Below, one piece after another: positions 26,284-34,351 of a stretch of DNA of 34,351 nt. The notes under the pieces were generated by a model. That model did not search any database. It saw only the letters and a list, made by a program, of their open reading frames with translations, and was not told the origin of the DNA. The stretch comes from Porticoccaceae bacterium (lineage in GTDB: Bacteria > Pseudomonadota > Gammaproteobacteria > Pseudomonadales > Porticoccaceae): assembly GCA_012960115.1 (NCBI GenBank), contig DUBX01000043.1, positions 172,192 to 206,542 on the forward strand, written 5' to 3'. A program made the position numbers and the translations under genes. Within the stretch, counting starts at the first letter, position 1. Every line of letters begins with the position of its first letter.

Positions 26284-27313
26284 CCATGATATCCATCTGC
26301 TGCTGAATTCGTTTAGGGCTTTTAAGACCAAAATGCTCGTAGGCCATTCGTGTTGCCACTCGACCACGAGACGTTCTCATTAAATAGCCCTGCTGAATCA
26401 AATAGGGCTCGATGACATCCTCTATCGTGCCCCTCTCTTCGCTGAGCGCTGCCGCCAGACTATCAACCCCGACTGGTCCACCATCGAACTTCTCTATTAA
26501 ACTAAGTAACAATCGTCGATCAAGGTGATCAAATCCACTTTTATCAACGTTTAACATGTTCAATGCCGCATCAGCGACCGATTTGGTAATTGTGCCATCT
26601 GCCTTCACTTCAGCATAGTCACGAACTCGGCGTAGTAGCCGATTAGCAATGCGCGGCGTACCACGCGCACGGCAAGCGATTTCGCGTGCGCCCTCGTCGT
26701 CTATTTTGACATTGGTAATGCCACTAGCTCTCTTAACGATACTGCCCAAGTCTTCCTCTGAGTAAAACTCAAGCCTTTGCACGATGCCAAACCTGTCTCT
26801 CAAAGGAGAGGTAAGTAAACCTGCACGAGTCGTCGCGCCAACCAGCGTAAAAGGAGGCAAATCTAACTTTATTGAACGCGCGGCAGGCCCTTCTCCGATC
26901 ACGATATCTAATTGATAGTCTTCTAAAGCGGGATACAGAATTTCCTCGATCACTGGGCTCAAACGGTGAATTTCATCGATAAATAAGACGTCGCCAGACT
27001 CAAGGTTAGTTAGCAACGCAGCAAGATCGCCGGCTTTTTCCAGCACGGGACCAGACGTAGTTTTGAGGTCTGCTTGCATTTCATGAGCGATGATATGCGC
27101 CAAGGTCGTTTTACCCAACCCTGGCGGGCCAAAGACCAATGTGTGGTCAAGGGGCTCCGATCGCCTGCGAGCCGCCTCAATAAAGATCTCTAGCTGCTCC
27201 TTAACAGCCGGCTGGCCTACGTATTCATCAAGAGTTACAGGCCGTAAAGCACGGTCATAACGCTCTTCAGAGGCAGAAATATCGGGTGAAATTAAGCGAT
27301 CAGGCTCTATCAT
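26276..27313 (-). CDS. ruvB: Holliday junction branch migration ATPase RuvB
   Basis: This 345-residue AAA+ hexameric motor drives Holliday junction branch migration with RuvA. It has '[18 protein letters not shown]', Walker [10 protein letters not shown], Walker B '[15 protein letters not shown]', sensor '[10 protein letters not shown]', arginine '[16 protein letters not shown]', and a winged-helix C-terminus ('[18 protein letters not shown]'). I chose the ATG at 27313; a TTG at 27328 was rejected. It follows ruvA after about 100 bp. Confidence 0.96.
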   Translation of the reverse strand: MIEPDRLISPDISASEERYDRALRPVTLDEYVGQPAVKEQLEIFIEAARRRSEPLDHTLVFGPPGLGKTTLAHIIAHEMQADLKTTSGPVLEKAGDLAALLTNLESGDVLFIDEIHRLSPVIEEILYPALEDYQLDIVIGEGPAARSIKLDLPPFTLVGATTRAGLLTSPLRDRFGIVQRLEFYSEEDLGSIVKRASGITNVKIDDEGAREIACRARGTPRIANRLLRRVRDYAEVKADGTITKSVADAALNMLNVDKSGFDHLDRRLLLSLIEKFDGGPVGVDSLAAALSEERGTIEDVIEPYLIQQGYLMRTSRGRVATRMAYEHFGLKSPKRIQQQMDIMDD

Positions 27314-27410
27314 TGGGTAGCATCTCAAGTTTAGCTACAAGCATACAGTGGTGCCGTTACTTTTTCACTAGAAGAGCAATGAAACGCATCGTATTTATGC
27401 TCTAAGCAGC

Positions 27411-28007
27411 CTATCTCGAAACCATATTTTTTAGTGCACGCCTAATCAACTGCTCGGTACTAGTAATCTCTTCGTCCGACACGCGGCTAATCATCTTAGC
27501 GGCGTCCTGAGGCTTATAACCCAGTGCGGTCAATGCACTTTCCGCCTCCTGCTTAATATCTGGGTGCTTACCTGCCGTCGCACTCCCAAAATCGTTAACC
27601 TGAGCAATATCAACCTTGTCACGCATTTCAATCACTAATCGTTCAGCCGTCTTTTTACCTACCCCAGGTAATTTAACTAGGGTTGCAATATCGTTGTTGT
27701 GCACTGCTTGTGCAAACTCAGTTGCAGACATTCCAGACAGGATTGCCAACGCCATTTTGGGACCAACACCATTGACCTTAATTAACTGTCGAAATAGTGC
27801 CCGCTCTTCCAAGGTCGCAAAACCAAATAAAAGCTGAGCATCGTCACGAACGACAAAGTGGGTATGCAATGTGACTGCGCCCCCGATCTCAGGGATGTCA
27901 AAAAAGGTCCCTAGAGAGACTAGCACCTCATAGCCGATACCTTGTACATCAATCAGCAGATCCGGAGCTTGCTTCGCTATAATAATGCCTTTAATTTGTC
28001 CGATCAT
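27411..28007 (-). CDS. ruvA: Holliday junction DNA-binding protein RuvA
   Basis: This 198-residue protein forms tetramers on four-way junctions and loads RuvB. It starts 'MIGQIKGIIIAKQAPDLLIDVQGIGYEV', has the acidic-pin region 'FGFATLEERALFRQLIKVNGVGPKMALAILSG', helix-hairpin-helix 'LVKLPGVGKKTAERLVIEMRDK', and the RuvB-binding C-terminal domain 'EAESALTALGYKPQDAAKMI'. It lies 33 bp after ruvC. Confidence 0.96.
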   Translation of the reverse strand: MIGQIKGIIIAKQAPDLLIDVQGIGYEVLVSLGTFFDIPEIGGAVTLHTHFVVRDDAQLLFGFATLEERALFRQLIKVNGVGPKMALAILSGMSATEFAQAVHNNDIATLVKLPGVGKKTAERLVIEMRDKVDIAQVNDFGSATAGKHPDIKQEAESALTALGYKPQDAAKMISRVSDEEITSTEQLIRRALKNMVSR

Positions 28008-28040
28008 ATTGTATAAATCTCTTCTATTGGTAGCTGGATG

Positions 28041-28568
28041 TTATTTAAGTCTACCACGCGCAAACCCAGTCACTCCGCTACTCGCAAAGACTGCCTGAGA
28101 GCGCATACTATGACTATGACAGATCGCCACGGCTAGTGCGTCAGCGGCATCTTCAGAGGGAGACTGAGGTAATTTTAAGAGTTGGGCAACCATCATCTGC
28201 ACTTGCTTTTTATCAGCTGCGCCCGTCCCTACCACGGCTTGTTTAACACTTCTGGCTGAATATTCTCCAACCTTTAAGTCCGCATTGACGCCTGCCACGA
28301 TAGCCGCCCCCCGAGCCTGGCCCAGCTTCAGCGCTGCTCGTGGGTCTTTTGCAAAAAACACCTCTTCAATCGCCATCTGTTCTGGATTGTATTCACCGAT
28401 AATTTGACTGACGCCATCAAATATTATTTTCAATCGATCGGGAAGCGACTTTTCGGGTAACCGAATAATACCGCTAGTAACGTATTTTAGCTTCCCACTC
28501 TCAAAGTCAATTATTCCATAACCGGTGCGGCGCGATCCTGGGTCAATTCCTAAAATTCGAGTCATCAT
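28041..28568 (-). CDS. ruvC: Crossover junction endodeoxyribonuclease RuvC
   Basis: This 175-residue resolvase cuts Holliday junctions with RuvAB. Active-site acids are visible: Asp in '[15 protein letters not shown]', Glu in '[25 protein letters not shown]', and the Asp pair in '[15 protein letters not shown]'. The start could be the ATG at 28568 or the next one at 28565. First gene of ruvCAB; a strong terminator separates it from the upstream gene. Confidence 0.96.
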   Translation of the reverse strand: MMTRILGIDPGSRRTGYGIIDFESGKLKYVTSGIIRLPEKSLPDRLKIIFDGVSQIIGEYNPEQMAIEEVFFAKDPRAALKLGQARGAAIVAGVNADLKVGEYSARSVKQAVVGTGAADKKQVQMMVAQLLKLPQSPSEDAADALAVAICHSHSMRSQAVFASSGVTGFARGRLK

Positions 28569-28628
28569 TAATTTTGGTAGTAACTGTCATGTGAGTGTTG
28601 CAACACAGCGAGATAGAGTCAACTAATA

Positions 28629-28661
28629 AAAAGCCCCCTGGACATAATCCAGGAGGCTTTT
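28629..28661 (-). terminator. Strong intrinsic terminator between the repeat-tailed gene and ruvC
   Basis: AAAAGCC-x-CCTGGA (28629-28642) pairs with TCCAGG-x-GGCTTTT (28648-28661) around a CATAA loop, one mismatch in 14 positions. On the minus strand it is followed by TTATTAG after a T-run, so it ends the transcript of the 28689-29171 gene. The A/T ends let it work in both directions. Confidence 0.88.
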
Positions 28662-28688
28662 AGTAACACACTGATGACTACTGATTGT

Positions 28689-29171
28689 TTAGTCTTCAGT
28701 TTTCTTAGCTGGTTTAGCTTTTGGTGCTGCCTTAGCTTTTGGTGCTGCCTTAGCTTTTGGTGCTGCCTTAGCTTTTGGTGCTGCCTTAGCTTTTGGCTTA
28801 GGAGCGTCCTCAGCGACAGGAGCTTCTTCAGCGACAGGAGCTTCTTCAGCAACAGGAGCTTCTTCAGCAACAGGAGCTTCTTCAGCAACAGGAGCCTCTT
28901 CAGCAACAGGAGCCTCTTCAGCAACAGGAGCCTCTTCAGCAACAGGAGCCTCTTCAGCGACAAGAGCTTCTTCAACAGCTGCGACTTCTTCCACTGGTGC
29001 TTCTTCAACCACTGGCTCAGCAGGCATAACAGCTTTGATTAAACGTTCAGCCAATAGAATCTTGATTTTTTCGTCAGCATTGACCCAGTTTCTATTAGAA
29101 TCTTTTACAGCATAACGACCAGAACTCTTCTGGTAAACAACATAATTCTTCGTCTTTTTTATAACTTTCAT
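28689..29171 (-). CDS. Small conserved-domain protein with acidic and basic low-complexity repeats
   Basis: The 160-residue protein has three parts. Residues 1-46 form a compact basic domain ('[40 protein letters not shown]'). From memory this occurs in other marine gammaproteobacteria, function unknown. Residues about 50-125 are an acidic tract of EEAPVA units (about nine in the DNA, 18 bp each). Residues about 126-155 are basic PKAKAA units (five, 18 bp each), then PAKKTED. The tail resembles histone-H1-like or AlgP-like sequences, so nucleic-acid binding is a guess. Start: ATG at 29171 after TGAGGTAGTACCG. It is a single gene, with its own strong terminator. Confidence 0.7.
   Translation of the reverse strand: MKVIKKTKNYVVYQKSSGRYAVKDSNRNWVNADEKIKILLAERLIKAVMPAEPVVEEAPVEEVAAVEEALVAEEAPVAEEAPVAEEAPVAEEAPVAEEAPVAEEAPVAEEAPVAEEAPVAEDAPKPKAKAAPKAKAAPKAKAAPKAKAAPKAKPAKKTED
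28714..28980 (-). repeat. 18-bp tandem repeats coding EEAPVA and PKAKAA tracts
   Basis: On the plus strand, ctt(agc)ttttggtgctgc units (18 bp, about five copies, 28714-28800) encode PKAKAA, and cttcttcagcaacaggag units (18 bp, about nine copies, 28810-28975) encode EEAPVA. Copies differ mainly at third codon positions (cttct/cctct, gcgac/gcaac). Confidence 0.9.
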
Positions 29172-29305
29172 CGGTACTACCTCATTTAATGATTACTCGT
29201 TTGAGTACTTACAGTCGCAAAATATCAACGACCATCCTTTCTTACATTTACCACTTACTACAACTACACCTTTACATATAAACCATTGATGGACCAAACC
29301 GTGTA

Positions 29306-30055
29306 TCACTCATCAAGCTGCGCGAGTATTTCGCTAGTAATTTCGGCATTAGTATATACATTTTGTACATCGTCTAAATCTTCTAGGGCATCAATAAGTC
29401 CAAGTAACTTTGCTGCGCCGTCCTTATTCATGATTACTGTCATGTCGGCAATCATCGTTACCTCAGCGTGAGCAGACTCAAAGCCTGCTTTAACCAACGC
29501 GTCTTTGACATTCAAAAACTCTTCCCAGCTAGTTTCAACATCTACAGATCCATCTTCATTTAGCGTGAGGTCGTCAGCACCGGCCTCTAACGCCGCGTCC
29601 ATGAGCCTATCTTCATCTACACCCGGCTCATAACTAAGCTGGCCAATCCGTTTAAATAAATAAGCTACCGACCCATCAGTGCCTAAATTGCCACCCCGCT
29701 TACTAAAACCATGCCTTACATCACCAACCGTACGGTTACGATTATCAGTCATGCACTCAACCAATACTGCGACACCACCTGGGGCGTAGCCCTCATAGGT
29801 GATCTCATCATAATTATCTCCCTCGCCAGCACCTGTGCCTCGCGCAACAGCCTTATCGACGGTATCACGCTTCATATTGGCCCCAAGGGCCTTATCCATC
29901 ACAGCCCGAAGGCGAGGATTATCTTCAGGGATAGGACCACCAGCCTTCGCTGCGACAACTAGCTCACGAATAACCTTAGTAAATACCTTGCCTCGCTTAG
30001 CATCTTGAGACGCCTTACGATGCTTGATATTGGCCCATTTGCTATGGCCTGCCAT
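29306..30055 (-). CDS. yebC: YebC/PmpR-family regulator or translation factor
   Basis: The 249-residue protein starts '[23 protein letters not shown]', the YebC signature, and runs through '[29 protein letters not shown]', '[23 protein letters not shown]' and '[21 protein letters not shown]'. YebC family members were called transcription regulators and, for some, help ribosomes through proline stretches; which holds here is not visible. It is 15 bp after aspS. Confidence 0.95.
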   Translation of the reverse strand: MAGHSKWANIKHRKASQDAKRGKVFTKVIRELVVAAKAGGPIPEDNPRLRAVMDKALGANMKRDTVDKAVARGTGAGEGDNYDEITYEGYAPGGVAVLVECMTDNRNRTVGDVRHGFSKRGGNLGTDGSVAYLFKRIGQLSYEPGVDEDRLMDAALEAGADDLTLNEDGSVDVETSWEEFLNVKDALVKAGFESAHAEVTMIADMTVIMNKDGAAKLLGLIDALEDLDDVQNVYTNAEITSEILAQLDE

Positions 30056-30070
30056 AAGTTATCTAGCGCC

Positions 30071-31840
30071 TTAATCTTCTTTTTTGCGTAAGCGTATATT
30101 TAACTCTCGCAACTGCGCCGCATCGACATTACTTGGCGCATCCGTTAGTAAACAGGCTGCTGATTGCGTTTTGGGGAAAGCTATCACATCTCGAATAGAA
30201 TCTGTTCCCAGCATTAACATCATTAATCGATCTAGACCAAAGGCGACACCACCGTGAGGAGGCGCACCAAATTTTAGTGCATCAAGTAAAAACCCAAACT
30301 TCTCTTGCTGCTCTGTTTCATTAATTCCCAGCACATCAAATACAACTGCTTGCATTTTTTGATCGTGAATACGTATCGACCCACCACCCAGCTCAACGCC
30401 ATTAAGAACCATGTCATAAGCTCTGGATAGCGCGTTAGCGGGATCCGACTGAAGTTCCTCAATTGAACATGAGGGTGCTGTAAACGGATGATGTAATGGT
30501 GTCAAACCACCATTATCGGTCGCTTCAAACATCGGGAAGTCGATCACCCACATAGGTGCCCACTCAGAGGTGTAAAGATTAAGATCCGCACCAACCTTAC
30601 ATCGCAATGCGCCTAAAGCTTCTGAAACCACTGCCGATTTGTCAGCCCCGAAGAATACGATGTCACCATTTTGAGCGCCCAGGCGTTCCATAATGCCTAA
30701 GGTCACATCATTACCGAGAAACTTAATAATCGGTGATTGCAAACCATCGATGCCATTTTCAATGGCATTCACTTTTATCCAAGCAAGACCCTTAGCACCA
30801 TAGATACTGACAAATTTAGTGTAGTCATCTATTTGTCTACGCGATATTTCAGATCCACCAGGCACCTTTAATGCCGCTACCCTGCATGCTGGATCATTAG
30901 CTGGACCAGCAAATACCTTAAATTCAATATCTTTCAATAAGTCTTTAATTTCAACCAACTCTAAAGGTATACGCAAGTCGGGTTTGTCTGACCCAAACCG
31001 ATCCATCGCCTCTGCGTATGTCATGCGCGGGAAAGACTGGAATTCAACACCCATATGCTCAGCGAAGATCTGAGTAATCATAGTCTCACTGGTAGACATG
31101 ATGTCTTCTTCATCAACAAACGAAGCTTCAATATCAATTTGGGTGAATTCTGGCTGGCGGTCTGCTCTAAGATCTTCATCACGGAAACACTTAGCGATCT
31201 GATAATAACGGTCGAAACCCGCCACCATTAACATTTGTTTGAACAACTGAGGTGACTGGGGCATCGCGAAAAACTGGCCCGCGTGAGTCCGCGAAGGAAT
31301 TAAATAGTCTCGAGCCCCTTCAGGCGTTGCTCTGGTCATAATAGGCGTTTCAATATCTAAAAATCCGTCACCAACCAAATAATTACGAATCGACGAGGTT
31401 ATCTTGGAGCGGAAGCGTAAACTGTTTTGCATTTCGGTACGACGCAAGTCCATATAACGATATTTGAGCCGTACATCTTCCCCAACCGTGACATGGTCAT
31501 CCAACTGAAAAGGGGGGGTTTGAGCACTATTAAGAATTTCTAGCACAGTACCGTAAACCTCGATTTCACCCGTGGCCATGTTCTTATTAACCGTTGCATC
31601 ACTTCGTGAACGAACCTTGCCGGTAACTTTTAGTACATATTCCGACCGAACACTGTCAGCAAGATCAAAAAACTCTCCTGCGTCCGAGTCAAAAACAACC
31701 TGCACGATCCCCTCTCGGTCACGTAAATCAAGAAAGATAACGCCACCATGATCGCGACGGCGATCTACCCAGCCGCTAAGCGTAATCTCTTCATCAATGT
31801 GAGAACTTCTCACTAATCCGCAATAGGTTGATCGATCCAT
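30071..31840 (-). CDS. aspS: Aspartyl-tRNA synthetase
   Basis: This class II synthetase has 589 residues, the usual bacterial length. N-terminal OB fold ('[29 protein letters not shown]'), motif 1 region ('[28 protein letters not shown]'), motif 2 '[23 protein letters not shown]', the GAD insertion (about 280-415), and motif 3 '[16 protein letters not shown]'. It loads Asp on tRNA-Asp. It is 26 bp after fmdB. Confidence 0.97.
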   Translation of the reverse strand: MDRSTYCGLVRSSHIDEEITLSGWVDRRRDHGGVIFLDLRDREGIVQVVFDSDAGEFFDLADSVRSEYVLKVTGKVRSRSDATVNKNMATGEIEVYGTVLEILNSAQTPPFQLDDHVTVGEDVRLKYRYMDLRRTEMQNSLRFRSKITSSIRNYLVGDGFLDIETPIMTRATPEGARDYLIPSRTHAGQFFAMPQSPQLFKQMLMVAGFDRYYQIAKCFRDEDLRADRQPEFTQIDIEASFVDEEDIMSTSETMITQIFAEHMGVEFQSFPRMTYAEAMDRFGSDKPDLRIPLELVEIKDLLKDIEFKVFAGPANDPACRVAALKVPGGSEISRRQIDDYTKFVSIYGAKGLAWIKVNAIENGIDGLQSPIIKFLGNDVTLGIMERLGAQNGDIVFFGADKSAVVSEALGALRCKVGADLNLYTSEWAPMWVIDFPMFEATDNGGLTPLHHPFTAPSCSIEELQSDPANALSRAYDMVLNGVELGGGSIRIHDQKMQAVVFDVLGINETEQQEKFGFLLDALKFGAPPHGGVAFGLDRLMMLMLGTDSIRDVIAFPKTQSAACLLTDAPSNVDAAQLRELNIRLRKKED

Positions 31841-31866
31841 TAGTATTTTATTCCTGCTAGTAAAGT

Positions 31867-32175
31867 TTATTGCGAACCCGAGGTTACGCTTGACGTGGAA
31901 CTACTCTTATCAGCACCGCTTTTATCGCTTGCTGTCGCCGCAGACGCACTGCCTGAGTCTGACGACTGTTCGCCACTTATGTTTTTTTTGTTACCACTTT
32001 TAAAATCAGTCTCGTACCAGCCGGTTCCACTAAGCCTAAAACCCGCTGCAGATATCTGTTTTTTTAGTTTAGCCTGACAACACTTAGGGCAATCCACCAG
32101 TGGGGCATCGCTCATTTTCTGCAAAGCCTCCATCTTATGCGCACATGATTGACAGAGATATTCGTAAATCGGCAT
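31867..32175 (-). CDS. FmdB-type zinc ribbon protein
   Basis: The 102-residue protein has the FmdB-type N-terminus '[21 protein letters not shown]' and a second CPKC, so a four-Cys zinc ribbon (C-x2-C ... C-x2-C). The motif '[17 protein letters not shown]' follows and then a Ser/Ala/Asp-rich tail. Function is unclear; it usually sits next to aspS, as here, and is first gene of fmdB-aspS-yebC. Confidence 0.9.
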   Translation of the reverse strand: MPIYEYLCQSCAHKMEALQKMSDAPLVDCPKCCQAKLKKQISAAGFRLSGTGWYETDFKSGNKKNISGEQSSDSGSASAATASDKSGADKSSSTSSVTSGSQ

Positions 32176-32244
32176 AACCTGAATTCCTACCTAGTCATTG
32201 GTTAATATCTATCTGGGCTAATAAGCCCTACAAAAACGCGGCGA

Positions 32245-32273
32245 AGTATACATCAGCAGTGCCTCTGTGAGAA
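32245..32273 (-). promoter_or_regulatory. Predicted promoter of fmdB-aspS-yebC
   Basis: Minus strand TATACT (32245-32250) with a weak TTCTCA -35 (32268-32273) and a 17-bp spacer, 70 bp before the fmdB ATG. Confidence 0.45.
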
Positions 32274-32331
32274 TGGCATTAACCAACCAGATTATATATA
32301 CACATATAATGTCAGGAAAGCTCATTAATTA

Positions 32332-32361
32332 TTGGCAAGAGATAGGATCAGCGTCTATAAA
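32332..32361 (+). promoter_or_regulatory. Predicted promoter of the HU-family gene
   Basis: TTGGCA (32332-32337) and TATAAA (32356-32361), 18 bp apart, 75 bp before the ATG at 32437. The 32176-32436 spacer is AT-rich and holds nothing else I can name. Confidence 0.4.
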
Positions 32362-32436
32362 TAGAGAACATAATCACGGAATTAACCTGTGAAATTGACT
32401 TAACTACATATGTGCTAACAATTAAAGAACTAATAA

Positions 32437-32811
32437 ATGCTAACTAAAACTCCTAAAGCCCATTCCTCATCGAAAGATATGTCGCCGATTACTCATCGAT
32501 ACCATAAACAAGACATCATTAGCGACCTCGCCGAAAATTCAGGCTTAACCAAGTCTCAGATCAATACGGTGCTCGATGACCTTACAACCTTAATCCAGAG
32601 GCATCTTATGGAAGGGTCTGTCGAAGAATTCATTCTCGCTGGACTCGTTAAGATCGACACGACTAAAAAAGAGGCCAAAGAAGCCCATACCGGAGTCAAT
32701 CCTTTCACGGGTAAAACGATTGAATTCAGCGCTCAACCCGCCAAAACTGTCGTCAAGGTGCATGCCTTGAAAGGCCTAAAGGATATGGTTAGATATACGA
32801 GAGCAATCTAA
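32437..32811 (+). CDS. HU-family DNA-binding protein with an N-terminal extension
   Basis: The protein has 124 residues, some 30 more than usual HU. The ~20-residue N-terminal extension is rich in Ser, Thr and Lys. The core has 'HKQDIISDLAENSGLTKSQINTVLDDLTTLI', 'FILAGLVKIDTTKKEAK', and the DNA-contact arm as 'TGVNPFTGKTIEFSAQPAKTVVKV', with NPFTGK in place of the NPxTGE motif. This variant is common in marine bacteria. It probably bends or packs DNA. The gene is alone, converging with the HIT gene. Confidence 0.85.
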   Translation: MLTKTPKAHSSSKDMSPITHRYHKQDIISDLAENSGLTKSQINTVLDDLTTLIQRHLMEGSVEEFILAGLVKIDTTKKEAKEAHTGVNPFTGKTIEFSAQPAKTVVKVHALKGLKDMVRYTRAI

Positions 32812-32866
32812 GGGCTTTGTTGCAAGAGAAAACATTTTTTTAACTACCTCACCTGACCTAATTAAT

Positions 32867-33289
32867 CTAGCTGCTGGTTAAGCCACAGGATATCAGCTGG
32901 CCGCTCACACCCCTGATAATAGTTGCAATCTCAGCATTCGTGTACGCAGTCGCTGGAACCTGACCCCACACTGGCTTTGGCCAGCATGCGTCATTACGAT
33001 ACCTGCACACATGGTGCATATGCAGTTGAGGCACCATATTGCCAATGGCTGCAATATTGAGCTTGTCGGGACTAAACAGACTCACGAGCGCCCTTGATAA
33101 GCTATCAGATTCTTGTGTTAACTGGTAACGATCATCAGCAGAGAGCTGATACAACTCCTCAATACCACATCGTTTTGGCACCAATATCAGCCAAGGATAG
33201 TTGGCATCTTTGCTTAGTAGCAATAAGGATAGTGGTAATTCGCCTATTTTTACCGTATCTAACTCAAGTGTTGGGTGTAATTCAAACAT
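32867..33289 (-). CDS. HIT-domain protein (variant motif)
   Basis: The 140-residue protein resembles the HIT-like (histidine-triad) phosphohydrolase/transferase fold. 'NMVPQLHMHHVCRYRNDACWPKPVWG' carries His90, His92 and His93, so the spacing is H-x-H-H, where the canonical triad is H-x-H-x-H. This variant is seen in a bacterial subfamily. Substrate unknown. ATG at 33289 after AAGGA. Divergent from proS. Confidence 0.82.
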   Translation of the reverse strand: MFELHPTLELDTVKIGELPLSLLLLSKDANYPWLILVPKRCGIEELYQLSADDRYQLTQESDSLSRALVSLFSPDKLNIAAIGNMVPQLHMHHVCRYRNDACWPKPVWGQVPATAYTNAEIATIIRGVSGQLISCGLTSS

Positions 33290-33290
33290 T

Positions 33291-33320
33291 TTGCATCCTT
33301 AAAGAGCTTTACTGTATACC
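33291..33320 (+). promoter_or_regulatory. Possible promoter for proS
   Basis: TTGCAT (33291-33296) and TATACC (33315-33320), 18 bp apart, 60 bp before the proS ATG. Confidence 0.35.
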
Positions 33321-33380
33321 GCCACGATTCTGCATCGTAAAATGATATCATTAGTCACCAGCCAATATTTAAGAGAAACC

Positions 33381-34190
33381 ATGCGCGCCAGTCAATATTT
33401 AATAACAACTAAGAAAGATTCCCCCGCAGATGCTGAAGTCATTAGCCATAAACTAATGCTCCGTGCCGGCATGATTCGTAAAGTAGCTTCTGGCCTCTAC
33501 TCATGGATGCCGCTCGGCTTACGGGTGTTTAGAAAAGTTGAAACTATCGTTCGGCAAGAAATGGACCGATCTGGAGCTTTGGAAATGCTAATGCCGGTAG
33601 TGCAGCCCGCTGACCTATGGACTGAATCAGGCCGTTGGGGTCAGTTTGGGCCAGAATTATTGCGCATCAAAGATCGACATGACCGTGAGTTCTGTCTTGG
33701 CCCTACTCACGAAGAGGTGATCACCGATATTATTAGAAACGAGATTAGTAGTTACAAACAATTACCGGCTAATTTCTATCAAATACAAACTAAATTCCGT
33801 GATGAGCGACGGCCTCGTTTCGGAGTGATGCGCACTCGAGAGTTTTGCATGAAAGATGCCTACTCTTTCCATAGCAACCCAACTTCTCTGCAAGAAACAT
33901 ACGATGTAATGCATAAAACCTATTCCACTATCTTCGAGCGAGTTGGTTTAACTTTTCGCGCGGTACTCGCAGATACCGGCAGCATTGGCGGCAGCCATTC
34001 CCATGAGTTTCACGTTCTTGCAGAGTCTGGGGAAGATGCCATTGTATTTTCAAGTGAGGGTGACTACGCCGCTAATATAGAAAAAGCAGAAGCGCTAGCC
34101 CCAAAGGGAGTCGTCCCTAGCCCGCAATTAGAACTGACTGAAATCCCAACCCCCGGAGTTCATACTATTGCTGATCTTATGTTACAATAA
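33381..34190 (+). pseudogene. proS: Prolyl-tRNA synthetase, cut short (269 of about 570 residues)
   Basis: From the ATG at 33381 (after AGAGAAACC) the protein follows bacterial ProRS exactly: '[20 protein letters not shown]', motif 1 region '[17 protein letters not shown]', '[23 protein letters not shown]', motif 2 '[26 protein letters not shown]', and '[21 protein letters not shown]'. It then enters the start of the insertion (editing) domain at '[13 protein letters not shown]' and stops at TAA 34188-34190. The rest of the editing domain, motif 3 and the anticodon-binding domain are missing, so the product cannot charge tRNA. Either the true gene continues after a disruption, there is another copy, or the contig is wrong. 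An upstream in-frame ATG at 33342 has no ribosome site. Confidence 0.9.
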
Positions 34191-34351
34191 GCCATTGCAT
34201 TTATGAAAAGTTTTTGACAGTGTAATATTAATCTTTCCATACTACTAAACAATGCACACAAAGTATCTACATATTTGAAATTTTCAAAGTCAAAACCCTC
34301 CAGTTTCAAACTCCAAACCTTCCATTTTCGAAGTCCAAACCTCACATTTTC
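34191..34351. other. AT-rich tail after the cut proS
   Basis: 161 bp without a recognisable gene. In none of the three forward frames do I see a clear continuation of ProRS. The last 71 bases are the 22-bp tandem repeat. Confidence 0.6.
34281..34351. repeat. 22-bp tandem repeat running off the right edge
   Basis: Units 34281-34302, 34303-34324 and 34325-34346 are each exactly 22 bp, and a fourth starts at 34347 (TTTTC). Consensus: TTTTCAAAGTCCAAACCTTC plus CA. Each unit carries one to five changes. The period is not a multiple of three, so it is not coding in a constant frame. There are no spacers, so this is not a CRISPR array. Confidence 0.88.

Noticed and set aside
28674-29042. Plus-strand ORF rich in Phe, Ser, Trp and Cys opposite the repeat-tailed gene
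   Set aside because: It is the antisense of the EEAPVA/PKAKAA repeats; no ribosome site and an odd composition.
34160-34345. Minus-strand ORF of 61 codons over the 22-bp repeat
   Set aside because: The repeat period is not divisible by three and the peptide is just the repeat in shifting frames; it also overlaps the proS end.
34281-34351. CRISPR array
   Set aside because: Units are head to tail without spacers and differ from each other.
34150-34351. Group I/II intron or intein in proS
   Set aside because: No GTGYG intron start, no intein Cys/Ser start block, and the frame simply stops; with the 3' side missing I cannot support it.

Overview
The window looks like a chromosomal stretch of a marine-type gammaproteobacterium. 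The gene orders fmdB-aspS-yebC-X-ruvCAB-ybgC-tolQRAB-pal-cpoB-queC-tRNA-Lys and oadGAB-bolA are typical of that class, and a sodium-pumping decarboxylase, a sodium/proline symporter and a large glycan-binding-type lipoprotein suggest a saline habitat. A Cellvibrionales-like (SAR92/OM60-type) origin is my inference from gene order and protein style, not a computed placement.

Layout. 1-4614 (minus) is the N-terminal 1538 residues of a very large, repeat-built lipoprotein whose C-terminus lies off the left edge. It carries an Ig-like domain, six copies of a WW-containing module of about 163-172 residues, three jelly-roll-like carbohydrate-binding-type domains and (VDP)n linkers. 4821-8411 (minus) holds oadGAB and a coupled bolA. 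argS (plus) diverges from it. putP and a DoxX protein (minus), ttcA, a DUF6134-like/lipocalin pair and smrA follow on the minus strand. slyD-tauE (plus) overlap by one base. 17194-19909 (minus) is an overlapping acyl-CoA dehydrogenase/MaoC-hydratase pair for fatty acyl-CoA metabolism. 19910-20364 is a scar zone: the N-terminus of a GNAT acetyltransferase, then the last 32 codons of a tyrosine recombinase, facing the 3' end of tRNA-Lys(UUU).

20365-32175 (minus) is the core envelope and DNA-repair block: tRNA-Lys, queC, cpoB, pal, tolBARQ, ybgC, ruvBAC, a protein with acidic and basic low-complexity repeats, yebC, aspS and fmdB. An HU-family gene (plus), a HIT-family gene (minus) and proS (plus) end the window.

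The right end is odd. proS stops after 269 codons, inside the insertion domain, and an AT-rich tail follows with a strict 22-bp tandem repeat running off the edge. Both window ends lie in repetitive DNA, which would fit a contig bounded by assembly-breaking repeats.

The best candidates for something new are the repeated WW module of the giant lipoprotein, the recombinase/GNAT scar at tRNA-Lys, and the truncated proS with its 22-bp repeat. I saw no CRISPR array, intact insertion sequence, rRNA or recognisable defence system.
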